Below are positions 26,602 to 36,580 of a DNA stretch of 64,000 nt, piece after piece. The stretch spans positions 69,544 to 133,543 of the forward strand of contig JAKSUV010000001.1 in the NCBI GenBank assembly GCA_024408655.1, written 5' to 3'. Source of the DNA: Bacilli bacterium (GTDB taxonomy: Bacteria; Bacillota_I; Bacilli_A; RFN20; CAG-826). Numbering within the stretch: position 1 is the first letter of the stretch; each line of letters opens with the position of its first letter. Under the pieces are notes generated by a model that was given only the letters and a program-made list of their open reading frames with translations, was not told the DNA's origin and made no database searches. Made by a program: the position numbers and the translations under genes.

Positions 26602-29379
26602 TTACTTCGAAAGGTGTTCGCTATTACGACCAAGTTGAGTGTCGTTGTTGCCATCACTTGATTTAAAGATATCAAGATAAGTTCTTGGGTCGTTATAGTC
26701 CGCTACCCAACCATGACGAGCATAAGCATAGTCGCCAGAGCGTCTAGTCGCAGTGTAAGATTGCCACTCTTGGGTTTGAATCGACATATCAATGCCCCAT
26801 AAGCTGTAATAGGCCTGCATTCTTTCACAGATATCCTCAATACCGGTACCGGTGTTTGTGGATAGAGTAATCGATGGGAAGTTCTCAAATTGGCCAGTCT
26901 GCTTGTTATAACAGAAACCAGATTTCTTCACATTTTCGTTTTTCTCTAACTCTTCAGCAATTTTGATTGCACGTTTAATGTTGGAATTCATAGAATCTTT
27001 TTCTTTTTGTTGATCAGTGGTGGTCACACAACTATAGAAACCAGATTTTTCAGGATCATCACGCTGAGTTTCGTCATCACGTGTAGTAAACCAATGGTCT
27101 TTATAGTCACCATCTTCCCAATGATTAAACATATCACGATTGCGTTCGTGCCAATCTTTGGTCATTAATTCATGGTCTTCACCATTTATGTATTCTTCAT
27201 ACTGAGCCTGGGTTGTTGGTGGATCAAGTGGCACAAGTTTGCCTTCACTATCATCCCATTTGCCACGTTGCGCGATAATGCATGGCGTGCCATCTATGGT
27301 CACTGATATTGGTATAGCTTTTTCAGTAATTTCTGTTGATACTGTGCCATTCGCGGCCTCACAGCCAGTCTTAACAATGTTTTGGACTAAATCATTCCGG
27401 TTAATTAACAAATTAAGAATCTCTCTAAATTGCTCCCGAATGCGTTCGCCTTCTCCTTGTTGAGTTGGATCGTCAGTTACATTGTTATAGAAATCGAATG
27501 TATTATCATTGACGTTAAAAATAAAGAAGAAGAGTCCGATTTGCGGAGCGATATGCCAACGATTTTGTTTACTTGTAGGATCAGCTCTTTCTTTGTCAAT
27601 CAAACTAGAAGGAACGACATCCGTCATCTGAATTGCGCCACTATTAAATTGGTCATATGCTGAACCATCTTTATCAATGAATTTTAATGTTAATTTTTCG
27701 ACATTCTCGGAATCGGCAGTGTTACTCTTTCCATTTTTCACTAATGTAATTTTGCCACCATCGTTATTATCAATTGGGCCATCAATTGCTAATGGACCAT
27801 TAGTATAATGGAGACCATCTTTTCCACCTTTATTCATATACCAAGCTGGTTTTTCAGTTGATATCGCATCGGTTTCATCTACCTTTTTACCGCTTTCATC
27901 TTCGCGAGGTACACGAATTTCGTCCTTTCTAACTGGCATCCACGCTGGGAAGGCCAATAATTCTTCGAAGTATTCACTATCGTTAATTAGTTGGACGGTC
28001 ATTTCATTATTGCCTGTTTTCATAACACCTGCCATGCCACCCATTGCTCCTGATGGTTGAGTCAAAGTAGCAACACCACGATAGTTTTGACTCCATTGCA
28101 AGATATCTTCTTTAGTTAAAGGTGTTAAGTAAGAACGTCCGCTCTCGGCATCTTTTAAGTTTAATGCTGCTTCCCAATCTTTAGCATCGCCGGCTTTTAA
28201 ATCTATGTTAACCACGGCGTAAGGGGCGTCTGTTTCTACACCTTCTGGGGCTCTAATGACGTTATTAAAGGTTTGCTCCTCGTCATATTTTTGCGGTTTA
28301 GTTGCTGCAAAATTTTCGTCTGGATTAAATTGAGCAAATTGTTCTTCTGGTTGCGAAAGTGTTTTATCAATACCTTCTTGTTGTCCTACAGTATTCCAAA
28401 CACTATAGCCGCGCACCATATCAAAAAGTGAGCACCACATACCCATTGGTGAGTTATTGTAAATAGCACTTGAAGTTCTTGACCAAGCATAAATAAAATC
28501 ATCAACGCTAACAGGTTTGCCATCGTTCCAACGATATTGCGACTGTGTAGTAATTACGTAACGAGCGGTGCCAACATATTTATCTATAATCGCTTGTTGT
28601 TCTGCCTGCGGATATAACTCAATTTCTTCCATTAAGTCAGGGCATGTTTCGATACCAACGGTGCCGCTTTCATCATCATATCCGCTGTCACTGTCTATGA
28701 CTAAATATTTTTTAACTGTGCAAATTCCATCTGCAAGCGAAGCGGTATTGGCCTGGTTATTTCTAGCAGGGTCATGCGGATCGGGGGCTGGACCATCGCG
28801 CCCGTCATTTCGCCAATATTTGGCTCCACGATAGATATGTAATATAACGTTAGCGGTTGAAGCGTCGGTATTAACGGCGGGGTCAAAGGTATCTGCCTTG
28901 GTGCCAAAACTCATTGTATAGGTACCACCAGGGATCCCCTTGGCGTCTTTAATTTCGTCTAAGAATTTATAACCTAATGGGCTGGCATAAAGATTAGAAA
29001 GTTCGGGACTAAGTAGATAAGGATCAGCGTAGTTATATAACGGAGTAACTGCATTAGTGTGCATCAACATTTCTTCAGCTTGATGTAATAATTCATAACG
29101 CGCTAATGAAGTGCGTTTTGGTTCATCATCTTTAACCTGCAAATCGTTAGCAAATTGGTTTAATTTATGCATCTCATTTGCATCATCTAGAATTTTGTCG
29201 TAGGTGTCTGCCCAAGCGTGATTTTTTTCGTCGCTACCGATTGTTCCATCGTGATTAAGGTCAGCAGAATAAGCATAGTTTTTATGGCTAGGAGTGTGTT
29301 TAAAGCCGCGGCTACCACAACTAGTGGTGGCAAAGATAGCGACTAATGATAAGCCAAGGATAAATTTATTTCTTTGCAT
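26602..29379 (-). CDS. oppA: Oligopeptide-binding lipoprotein with EF-hand-like loop
   Basis: This 925-residue solute-binding protein (SBP family 5) is larger than the usual 530-600. The lipobox is TTSC (Cys 21). Residues 40-51 (DLNHDGTIGSDE) are a textbook EF-hand calcium loop, just after the lipid anchor. The family core follows: GTKADTFDPAVNTD, YVITTQSQYRWNDGKPVSVDDFIYAW, and late GIDMSIQTQEW with YARHGWVADYNDP. Several acidic insertions explain the length. It overlaps oppF by 14 nt and delivers peptides to OppBCDF. Confidence 0.92.
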   Translation of the reverse strand: MQRNKFILGLSLVAIFATTSCGSRGFKHTPSHKNYAYSADLNHDGTIGSDEKNHAWADTYDKILDDANEMHKLNQFANDLQVKDDEPKRTSLARYELLHQAEEMLMHTNAVTPLYNYADPYLLSPELSNLYASPLGYKFLDEIKDAKGIPGGTYTMSFGTKADTFDPAVNTDASTANVILHIYRGAKYWRNDGRDGPAPDPHDPARNNQANTASLADGICTVKKYLVIDSDSGYDDESGTVGIETCPDLMEEIELYPQAEQQAIIDKYVGTARYVITTQSQYRWNDGKPVSVDDFIYAWSRTSSAIYNNSPMGMWCSLFDMVRGYSVWNTVGQQEGIDKTLSQPEEQFAQFNPDENFAATKPQKYDEEQTFNNVIRAPEGVETDAPYAVVNIDLKAGDAKDWEAALNLKDAESGRSYLTPLTKEDILQWSQNYRGVATLTQPSGAMGGMAGVMKTGNNEMTVQLINDSEYFEELLAFPAWMPVRKDEIRVPREDESGKKVDETDAISTEKPAWYMNKGGKDGLHYTNGPLAIDGPIDNNDGGKITLVKNGKSNTADSENVEKLTLKFIDKDGSAYDQFNSGAIQMTDVVPSSLIDKERADPTSKQNRWHIAPQIGLFFFIFNVNDNTFDFYNNVTDDPTQQGEGERIREQFREILNLLINRNDLVQNIVKTGCEAANGTVSTEITEKAIPISVTIDGTPCIIAQRGKWDDSEGKLVPLDPPTTQAQYEEYINGEDHELMTKDWHERNRDMFNHWEDGDYKDHWFTTRDDETQRDDPEKSGFYSCVTTTDQQKEKDSMNSNIKRAIKIAEELEKNENVKKSGFCYNKQTGQFENFPSITLSTNTGTGIEDICERMQAYYSLWGIDMSIQTQEWQSYTATRRSGDYAYARHGWVADYNDPRTYLDIFKSSDGNNDTQLGRNSEHLSK

Positions 29380-30475
29380 GTTTCTTACCTCCTAAGGCCG
29401 TTAATAAAGCGATGCCACTCTTATTGGTTTCGGGGTGATAGCAGGCCACAAAGTGACCAGGTTTTAATTCCTTAAGTGGTGGTAATGTCTTCGCGCATTC
29501 CGCGGTAGCCTTTGGGCATCTAGTTCTAAATGGACAGCCACTTGGCGCATTTAATGGTGAAGGAATATCACCTTCAGGGATAATCCGTTTATGGGTTTTC
29601 GCGATATCAGGATCAGGAACAGGAATCGCACTTAATAAACTTAAAGTATATGGGTGCATTGTGTGTTCAAACAATTCTTCGGTTTCCGCGAGTTCAACGA
29701 TATGGCCTAAATACATAACGGCGATACGATCAGCGATATGTTTAACCACAAGTAAGTTATGGGTAACAAAGATATAGGTTAAACCTAACTTCTCTTGGAG
29801 TTCCGCAAATTTATTAATGACTTGGGCTTGAATCGAAACGTCAAGCGCGCTCACTGGTTCATCGCAAACGACGAATTCAGGGTTAAGGGCTAAGGCCCGC
29901 GCAATGCCAATCCGCTGTCTTTGACCGCCCGAGAATTCGTGAGCGTAACGAGTCGCTTGTTCAGGACTCATTCCCACCATGCGCATTAATTCCAATACGC
30001 GAGCGTGTCTTTCTTCTTTATTCTTATACGATTTATGGATATCCATTGGTTCGGCAATAATATCTTCAACCGTCATTCTTGGGTCAAGACTTGAATAAGG
30101 GTCTTGGAAAACGATTTGTGATCTTTGCCGGAAATGTCTTAAAGATTCTTTACCTAAGATTTCTTCACCATTAAAGACGATGGTGCCAGAAGTTGGCTTA
30201 TATAAGTGGAGAATAGTACGACCTAATGTGGTTTTACCACAACCTGACTCACCGACTAAACCTAAAGTCTCACCCCGGTGGATATCAAAGGTTACATCAT
30301 CAACCGCTTTTAAAGGTTTACTTCTAAACCAACCGGTGTTGATTTTAAAGTACATCTTTAAATGTTCAACGTGTAAGATAACGTCAGTTGGACGTTCCTC
30401 AATGTGAGGATTATCATACATTACTTGCGATACTAACTTAGCTTTGGAAGTAATTGAATTAAGTTTTTGTTTCAT
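29366..30475 (-). CDS. oppF: Oligopeptide ABC transporter ATPase
   Basis: A 369-residue ATPase with Walker A GESGCGKT, Q-loop FQDPYSSLDPR, signature EFSGGQRQR, Walker B VVCDEPVSALD and switch His in VTHN. The C-terminal oligopeptide-family tail has a cysteine set (CPFRTRCPKATAEC). It pairs with OppD to power peptide import and lies 1 nt after the oppD stop. Length and motifs are normal. Confidence 0.95.
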   Translation of the reverse strand: MKQKLNSITSKAKLVSQVMYDNPHIEERPTDVILHVEHLKMYFKINTGWFRSKPLKAVDDVTFDIHRGETLGLVGESGCGKTTLGRTILHLYKPTSGTIVFNGEEILGKESLRHFRQRSQIVFQDPYSSLDPRMTVEDIIAEPMDIHKSYKNKEERHARVLELMRMVGMSPEQATRYAHEFSGGQRQRIGIARALALNPEFVVCDEPVSALDVSIQAQVINKFAELQEKLGLTYIFVTHNLLVVKHIADRIAVMYLGHIVELAETEELFEHTMHPYTLSLLSAIPVPDPDIAKTHKRIIPEGDIPSPLNAPSGCPFRTRCPKATAECAKTLPPLKELKPGHFVACYHPETNKSGIALLTALGGKKHAKK

Positions 30476-30476
30476 C

Positions 30477-32660
30477 TTACTTACCTCCCTTAATCTTCGC
30501 TAAGTCGCGTTCGTAACGGTTCCGCGCATTTAAATGCTTAATCGCATAGATAAAGGCGGGACGACGATATTTATAGAAACGGTTAATTGAAATATCACTG
30601 TGGTTAAAGAGGAAGCGACATTGTAGTTCGTTGATTTGTTTTAAGTTCTCGCGGATTTCTTTTGGATCATTGCGGTAGTGGAGACGACGAATCTTCGCTA
30701 CTTCACGGTAGAAACGACGGCGGAGTTTCCGGTCATCTTCTTTACTCGCCCGGGTATTTAAGTCCCAGTTCGCGACATAGAAATTGTCTAAATAGTTTTT
30801 CATTTCTTCGTCGGATAACACTAATTTATGTTTCTTAAATTCCATGTAGCCGTTTCTAAAGTTTTCGCGAATGACGCGTTTTACGCGACGGGTATTAATA
30901 TCCACTAATTGTTTCTTCGTTTTTAATAGATAATAGCTGACGCGACGAGCCCGTCTTAATTTATCTTGGGCGTCTTCGTAGTTACGTTTCGCGTTATCGT
31001 ATTGGCATAAGAGTTGGACTTGGGCCAAACGATCCTTATCTTTCTTATCACGATATTTGAGTTTATCTTTGACTTCTAAGTACTTGATGTGGGCCTGACG
31101 GACGTTTTCATCGTTATAGTATAAGTCCACCGGGAAAGAAGTAATGCTTAAGTTCGAGATGTAATCATATAGTGACTGTTTAGTGACTTTTTCATCTTTA
31201 CAATAACGGATAATCTTTTTGGCGTCTTTGATCTTTTTGGCCATATCACCCCGTTCAGTGGATGGACGTTCTTTCCGGGCAAACGCACGGTTACGTTCAG
31301 CGATTCTAAAGTCTGATTTTGTCCGTTGGTAGTTGGTTTTGCTTTCACTTGCTTTAAACGCTAATTGTTCAAGATCTTCGGGTGCAGTTTTGCCTTTCTT
31401 CTTCGCTGTTTCATAACGTCTTTGGGCGATTTGGTAATCGTTTAAAGAATCAAGAATATCTAAACGTGAAATGGGCTTAAAGCTTGCGGTACCAGCGTTA
31501 GAATAATAAAGAATTTGTTTTAATTGTTGATAGTTTAATTCGTGTTTCTTATACGCTTCAATAACGTATTTAAAGCAACTCGTCGCGTGGTGTTCAGTAA
31601 TAGCGACCCGGGTTGGATATTTCTTTAAACAAATCTTCATGCAGCTCGCGCAACGGGGAGCGAAGGAACAACCCTTTGGTAAACAGAAAACGTCAACGGG
31701 GTTACCTTCAATCGGGATTAATTTATCTTTCGTCACTACTTGCGGAATCGATTTAATTAAACCTTTGGTGTATTCATGTTGTGGATCATAGAAGATTTCT
31801 TCCGCGGTTCCTCTTTCAACAATTCTCCCAGCGTACATGACGTCAATTTCATCACAAATTTGTGCCACAACACCTAAGTCGTGAGTAATGATAATGATGG
31901 ACATACCCATCTTCTTTTGGATGCTCTTTAAGAGTTCAAGGATTTGGGCTTGGATAGTCACATCTAGCGCGGTGGTTGGTTCATCAGCGATTAATAAGTC
32001 AGGTTCACAGACTAGACTCATCGCAATCATAATTCTTTGTAACATACCGCCCGAGAATTCAAATGGGTATTGTTTTAAACGTTTTTCGGGTTCATTAATG
32101 CCAACGAGTTTCATCATCTCTAAGGCGCGTTGATGTGGGTAATCCGCTTTAGCGAACTTCGCGTGTTTTAAAGCGTCTTTGGCGGCTTTAATCGCGTCCG
32201 GTTTATTACTTTGTTTGGCTTTTTCTAAGGTTTTCTTGGCTTCATCAATCTTAACATCGAATTCCGCCATCATTTTCTTATTGGGGTGGATGCGAATGGC
32301 TTCCATGATTTGGTTACCAATCGTATACACGGGGTTAAGTGAACTCATGGGGTCTTGGAAAATAATTGAAATCTTTTCGCCCCGAATCTTTTCTAATTGC
32401 GAATCAGGTAAGCCAACTAATTCTTTTCCTTTAAAACGAATAGAACCCGAAACAATCCGACCAGGATGTTGTAAGATTTGCATGATGCTATAAGCGGTCA
32501 CGCTCTTACCAGAACCAGATTCACCAACAATACCAAGGATGCGCCCTTGTTTTAAAGCAAAAGAAACACCGTTTACCGAACGGACTTCGCCCGCGGGAAT
32601 ATTAAAAGAAGTATAGAGGTCGTTTACTTCAAGGATGTTGTTATATTTAACCGCTTCCAC
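30477..32660 (-). CDS. oppD: Oligopeptide ABC transporter ATPase with long basic extension
   Basis: The first about 365 of 727 residues are an OppD ATPase: Walker A GESGSGKS at 46-53, Q-loop FQDP (Gln102), signature FSGGM 202-206, Walker B ADEPTT from 225, His260, and a Cys-rich tail (CSFAPRCASCMKIC). Two features are odd. A 45-residue Lys/Ala-rich helical insert (about 126-172) splits the Q-loop from the signature subdomain. Residues about 370-727 are a highly basic coiled-coil-like extension unlike any OppD domain I know. Normal OppD is about 330-360 residues. The reading frame is open throughout, so this is not an assembly fusion of a known gene. Confidence 0.93.
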   Translation of the reverse strand: MEAVKYNNILEVNDLYTSFNIPAGEVRSVNGVSFALKQGRILGIVGESGSGKSVTAYSIMQILQHPGRIVSGSIRFKGKELVGLPDSQLEKIRGEKISIIFQDPMSSLNPVYTIGNQIMEAIRIHPNKKMMAEFDVKIDEAKKTLEKAKQSNKPDAIKAAKDALKHAKFAKADYPHQRALEMMKLVGINEPEKRLKQYPFEFSGGMLQRIMIAMSLVCEPDLLIADEPTTALDVTIQAQILELLKSIQKKMGMSIIIITHDLGVVAQICDEIDVMYAGRIVERGTAEEIFYDPQHEYTKGLIKSIPQVVTKDKLIPIEGNPVDVFCLPKGCSFAPRCASCMKICLKKYPTRVAITEHHATSCFKYVIEAYKKHELNYQQLKQILYYSNAGTASFKPISRLDILDSLNDYQIAQRRYETAKKKGKTAPEDLEQLAFKASESKTNYQRTKSDFRIAERNRAFARKERPSTERGDMAKKIKDAKKIIRYCKDEKVTKQSLYDYISNLSITSFPVDLYYNDENVRQAHIKYLEVKDKLKYRDKKDKDRLAQVQLLCQYDNAKRNYEDAQDKLRRARRVSYYLLKTKKQLVDINTRRVKRVIRENFRNGYMEFKKHKLVLSDEEMKNYLDNFYVANWDLNTRASKEDDRKLRRRFYREVAKIRRLHYRNDPKEIRENLKQINELQCRFLFNHSDISINRFYKYRRPAFIYAIKHLNARNRYERDLAKIKGGK

Positions 32661-32671
32661 AACCTACTCCT

Positions 32672-33739
32672 TTACTTCTGTTTTGGGTCAAACGCATCGC
32701 GGAGACCATCACCAATTAAGTTCAAACAAAGAACAATCACAAAGATGAAGATCGATGGGATAAGCATTAACCATGGATATAAGGTCAACGCGTCACGGCC
32801 CGCACTTGCTAAGCTACCTAAGGATGGCATTGGTTTAGCAACCCCTAAGCCTAAGAATGATAGATAAGATTCAGTAAAGATCGCACTGGGGATTTGTAAG
32901 GCGGCACTGACGATAATAACGCTCATGCAGTTTGGAATTAAGTGCTTCCGGATGATGTGCGCGTTACTCGCACCCATACTTCTTGCCGCTAAGATAAATT
33001 CTTGTTTCTTAATGGATAAGATTTGACCACGAACAAGTCGCGCCATACCAACCCAATATAGAATGGCAAACACGATAAAGATAGAAATAACGTTTGCGCC
33101 TAAGGTCTTCACTAACGGATTATCTTGGACAAAGCCAAAAGCTTCGTTAAGAATAACACTTAATAAAATAATGATAACCATGTCAGGTAACGAGTAGATA
33201 ACGTCAACAATTCTCATCATGATTAAGTCGGTCTTACCACCTCTTAAACCTGAGATTGAACCATAAATGGTTCCAATCACTAAGACGACAAGAGCGGCAA
33301 AGACACCAACTAATAATGAGATACGTGTACCCACAATGACCCGGATGAAGTAGTCTCGACCATGAGGATCAGTGCCAAAGATGTGGGGGAAGATAAATTC
33401 GCCCGCTTTCATTCGCGCGATTTCGGTTGTGCCATATTGGAAGGGCGCTAAGTTAGAATAGCTCGCGTCAGTATAATCTTTATGAACACCGAGCATTTCA
33501 TCATAAGAATAAGGCCAGAAGAACGGTAAAATAATAATCATTAAGATTAAGACCGCGATGATAATGGAGCAAACAACCGCAACCCGGTTCTTTCTAAATC
33601 TCCGTAAACCATCCCGTAAGAATGAAGAGGCTGGACGAGAGATTTGTCCCGCATTCTTTTCGCCACGATTCGCTAACGAAAAAAGTCTTTGATCGTAATC
33701 AACTTGGAAGCTTAATGGATTCTTTTGTCCGAGTTTCAT
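32672..33739 (-). CDS. oppC: Oligopeptide transporter permease
   Basis: A 355-residue inner-membrane permease with a cytoplasmic N-terminal region of about 50 residues, then six transmembrane segments. The EAA coupling loop is AARSMGASNAHIIRKHLIPN, and FGTDPHGRD is the typical OppC/DppC motif after the first helix. It forms the channel with OppB. It starts 12 nt after the oppB stop. Confidence 0.95.
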   Translation of the reverse strand: MKLGQKNPLSFQVDYDQRLFSLANRGEKNAGQISRPASSFLRDGLRRFRKNRVAVVCSIIIAVLILMIIILPFFWPYSYDEMLGVHKDYTDASYSNLAPFQYGTTEIARMKAGEFIFPHIFGTDPHGRDYFIRVIVGTRISLLVGVFAALVVLVIGTIYGSISGLRGGKTDLIMMRIVDVIYSLPDMVIIILLSVILNEAFGFVQDNPLVKTLGANVISIFIVFAILYWVGMARLVRGQILSIKKQEFILAARSMGASNAHIIRKHLIPNCMSVIIVSAALQIPSAIFTESYLSFLGLGVAKPMPSLGSLASAGRDALTLYPWLMLIPSIFIFVIVLCLNLIGDGLRDAFDPKQK

Positions 33740-33751
33740 AGTCTTTTATCC

Positions 33752-34678
33752 TTAATCGAAGTCAACCCGTGGGTTCACAATCTTATATAAAATATCGCTG
33801 ATTAACACCATAAATACCATTAAGAAGGTTAAGAACACAGTGGTACCCATAACTTGTGGGTAGTCACGTGCGCTGATGCCGTTAACAAATGAACGGCCTA
33901 AGCCTTTAATCGAGAAGAGTTGTTCAACGACGATACTACCAGTAATGATGTAGGCAATCATTGGGCCAGCATAAGTAATGACTGGTGTCACACTGTTACG
34001 TAACGCGTGTTTAAAAAGGATTTTTCTCTTGCTCACGCCTTTTGCTTTCGCAGTCCGGATATAATCAGAACCTAAAACATCAAGGGTTGAAGATCTAGTT
34101 AAACGAGTGATGTAGCACATTGGCGATAAGGAAATCGTTAAGACTGGGAGAATATAAGAAGCGACGGTTTCGCCTCCAACTTCCGCCCAACCCAAAGTGT
34201 TAACGAATAACCAAATGAGTAAGCTAGCAATAACAAAGCTTGGCATCGCAACACTGGCGGTAGATAGCACCATGATGACTCTATCAGCAGTTTTGTTGTG
34301 TTTTAAGGCAGCGGTACTACCTAAGACCACACCAAGGATAATAGCAATTGCGGCAGCGCATAAGCCAGTCGCTAAGGAATAGGGGAGGTTTTCGCCGATG
34401 ATTTCCATAACCGCAGTGTTTTTCACTTTTAAAGAAACACCAAAGTTCCAAACAATCGCATTGCCTAGATAACGAACATATTGAATAAACAAGGGTTGAT
34501 CTAAGCCATAAAGGGCATTTAATTTAATAATGATAGAGGGATCAACCGCTTTTTCAGTGTTAAATGGTCCGCCAGGAATGGCTTGCATGGCCCAGAAGGT
34601 CACGGTTACAACTACCACAACAGTTAACAACGCTAAAAGAAGTCTTTTAACGATGTAGAACATGGTTTTAGAGTTCAT
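33752..34678 (-). CDS. oppB: Oligopeptide transporter permease
   Basis: A 308-residue permease with six transmembrane segments. The N-terminal YIVKRLLLALLTVVVVVTVTFW is the standard OppB/DppB start, and the EAA loop is YIRTAKAKGVSKRKILFKHALRN. It is the first gene of the oppB-C-D-F-A-nrdG operon, preceded by a near-consensus promoter. No good Shine-Dalgarno sequence is seen just before the ATG. Confidence 0.95.
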   Translation of the reverse strand: MNSKTMFYIVKRLLLALLTVVVVVTVTFWAMQAIPGGPFNTEKAVDPSIIIKLNALYGLDQPLFIQYVRYLGNAIVWNFGVSLKVKNTAVMEIIGENLPYSLATGLCAAAIAIILGVVLGSTAALKHNKTADRVIMVLSTASVAMPSFVIASLLIWLFVNTLGWAEVGGETVASYILPVLTISLSPMCYITRLTRSSTLDVLGSDYIRTAKAKGVSKRKILFKHALRNSVTPVITYAGPMIAYIITGSIVVEQLFSIKGLGRSFVNGISARDYPQVMGTTVFLTFLMVFMVLISDILYKIVNPRVDFD

Positions 34679-34739
34679 AAGTATTATTAATTGCTACGTG
34701 AGGGGTAAAAAAGTTATCCATCGCTAACAATTTCATATC

Positions 34740-34768
34740 AATATACCTTCTCTCTTCTTATTTGTCAA
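34740..34768 (-). promoter_or_regulatory. Promoter of the opp operon
   Basis: Read on the minus strand: TTGACA (34763-34768), a 17-bp spacer and TATATT (34740-34745). Transcription would begin near 34733 and leave about a 55-nt leader before oppB. It drives oppBCDFA and, by read-through, nrdG. Confidence 0.8.
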
Positions 34769-34839
34769 ATAAATGTTTCTTGTTATTTCCATAGGAAAAG
34801 GCCAATTTTTGTGGTATATTTTTACTGGTTATTTTTGTT

Positions 34840-36567
34840 ATGTACGATTATCACCTTGAATATCTTCGTTGGAAAAAAGCGGATCTAGAAGATCCGGATT
34901 TAACTAAGGAACTTAAATCGTTAAAGACAAAAGAGGATATTTTACATAATTTTCGGGAAGAATTAGCCTTTGGTACGGCAGGGATTAGAAGTAAGCTTGG
35001 AGTTGGCACCAAGCGTTTAAACATCCATGTGATCCGTCGGGCCACTTATGGCTTAGCGAAATATATTTTGTCGGCGTTTCCAAACGAACCACACAAAAGT
35101 GTTTCCATTTCTTATGACTCCCGGATTAAATCACGTTTATTTGCGGAAGAAGCAGCGCGGGTATTAGTTAAGTACGGGATTCACGTCTATATATATAAAG
35201 AGGTAATGCCTACACCCCTATGCTCGTGGGCGGTGCGTTATCATAAATCCCAAGCGGGCATTATGATTACGGCGAGTCATAACCCAAAAGAATATAACGG
35301 TTATAAAGTTTACGATAAACACGGTTGCCAAATGACCGATGCACCGGCGGCGATTGTTTATCGCTATATGAAGAAAGTCGGTTATTTTGATAAAGCTGTT
35401 CGTCCGAACTTAACTTTTAACGAAGGCATTAAGAAGAAATTTATTACTTATATTGCGAAAGCGTGCCTTGATCAATACTACGAATACATTGATTCCTTGA
35501 TTATTAATAAGAGTAAGCTTCGGTTTGCAAAAATTGTTTACACGCCATTAAATGGCACCGGTTTAGTGCCGGTGATGCACGTTTTAAAAGATGCCGGCTT
35601 CCGTAATATTTATGTCGTGAAGGAACAAGAAAAACCCGATGGTACTTTCCCAACTTGTCCACAACCAAATCCGGAAAATCCGAGCGCCTTAACTTTAATG
35701 AATAAATATTTAGCGGATTTAAAATACGATATGGCATTAGCGACGGACCCTGATTGTGACCGGGTGGCCTTATCAGTTAGAACGAAACGTGGGCAAATTC
35801 GTACCTTTACTGGTAACGAAGTGGGTATTTTACTTTTCGACTACATTGTACGGGCAAGAATGGCAAATCAAACTTTACCGCGTGACCCCGTCGCGGTGAA
35901 AACGATTGTTTCAACGAACATGATTTTTGAAATTGCCCGGCGGTTTGGTATTCAAATCAAAGAAGTCTTAACTGGTTTTAAGTATATTGGCGATGTCATT
36001 CATAACTTAGAAAAAGAAAAACAAGCCAAACGTTTTATCTTTGGTTTTGAAGAAAGCATTGGTTATTTAACTGGCACCAAAGTGCGGGATAAAGACGCCG
36101 TGAACGCCGCTATCTTATTAGCGAGCATGTGTGATGAATATTTAAAGATGGGTTTCACGCTTGATGAACGGATGGAAGGTTTATACAACCTCTATGGTTA
36201 TAGTAAAACCATTACTGATTCTTATGAGTTCAAGGCTATGGACGGGATGGTCCGGATGAAAAAGATTATGGAGATGTTCCGAAAACAATATGACTTTAAG
36301 ACCTTAGAAGATCTTCATGCGAAACTTGATTGCCTAACGGGCATTAAAATGCACGCGGACGGTTATCCCGAAAAATATGATTTACCTAAATCGGATGTGT
36401 TAGCTTTCTATTTCCCGAATGGAAACAAAGTGAGTATTCGACCAAGTGGAACGGAACCAAAATTAAAAGTTTATTATTATCTAGTAGCAAAGAAGAAAAA
36501 AGATTTACCAATCCTTGAAAAGAAGTATCGCGGATTCTTTGATAGTAAAGTAAAAGCGTTTTTGTAA
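34840..36567 (+). CDS. pgcA: Phosphoglucomutase-type alpha-D-phosphohexomutase
   Basis: A 575-residue phosphosugar mutase that interconverts glucose-1- and glucose-6-phosphate (or related sugars). The active serine is in TASHNPKEYNGYK, the metal loop is TDPDCDR, the sugar loop is GFEESIGY, and the phosphate loop is RPSGTEPKLK. GTAGIR near residue 45 is also conserved. Length and motifs fit the PgcA type rather than the shorter GlmM. It heads a run of tightly spaced genes through tgt. Confidence 0.93.
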   Translation: MYDYHLEYLRWKKADLEDPDLTKELKSLKTKEDILHNFREELAFGTAGIRSKLGVGTKRLNIHVIRRATYGLAKYILSAFPNEPHKSVSISYDSRIKSRLFAEEAARVLVKYGIHVYIYKEVMPTPLCSWAVRYHKSQAGIMITASHNPKEYNGYKVYDKHGCQMTDAPAAIVYRYMKKVGYFDKAVRPNLTFNEGIKKKFITYIAKACLDQYYEYIDSLIINKSKLRFAKIVYTPLNGTGLVPVMHVLKDAGFRNIYVVKEQEKPDGTFPTCPQPNPENPSALTLMNKYLADLKYDMALATDPDCDRVALSVRTKRGQIRTFTGNEVGILLFDYIVRARMANQTLPRDPVAVKTIVSTNMIFEIARRFGIQIKEVLTGFKYIGDVIHNLEKEKQAKRFIFGFEESIGYLTGTKVRDKDAVNAAILLASMCDEYLKMGFTLDERMEGLYNLYGYSKTITDSYEFKAMDGMVRMKKIMEMFRKQYDFKTLEDLHAKLDCLTGIKMHADGYPEKYDLPKSDVLAFYFPNGNKVSIRPSGTEPKLKVYYYLVAKKKKDLPILEKKYRGFFDSKVKAFL

Positions 36568-36580
36568 TTGAGGTACACCG

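Noticed and set aside
34679-34739. Upstream ORF in the oppB leader
   Set aside because: Its ATG lies only 3 nt behind the -10 box, before the likely transcript start, so it would not be transcribed in full.
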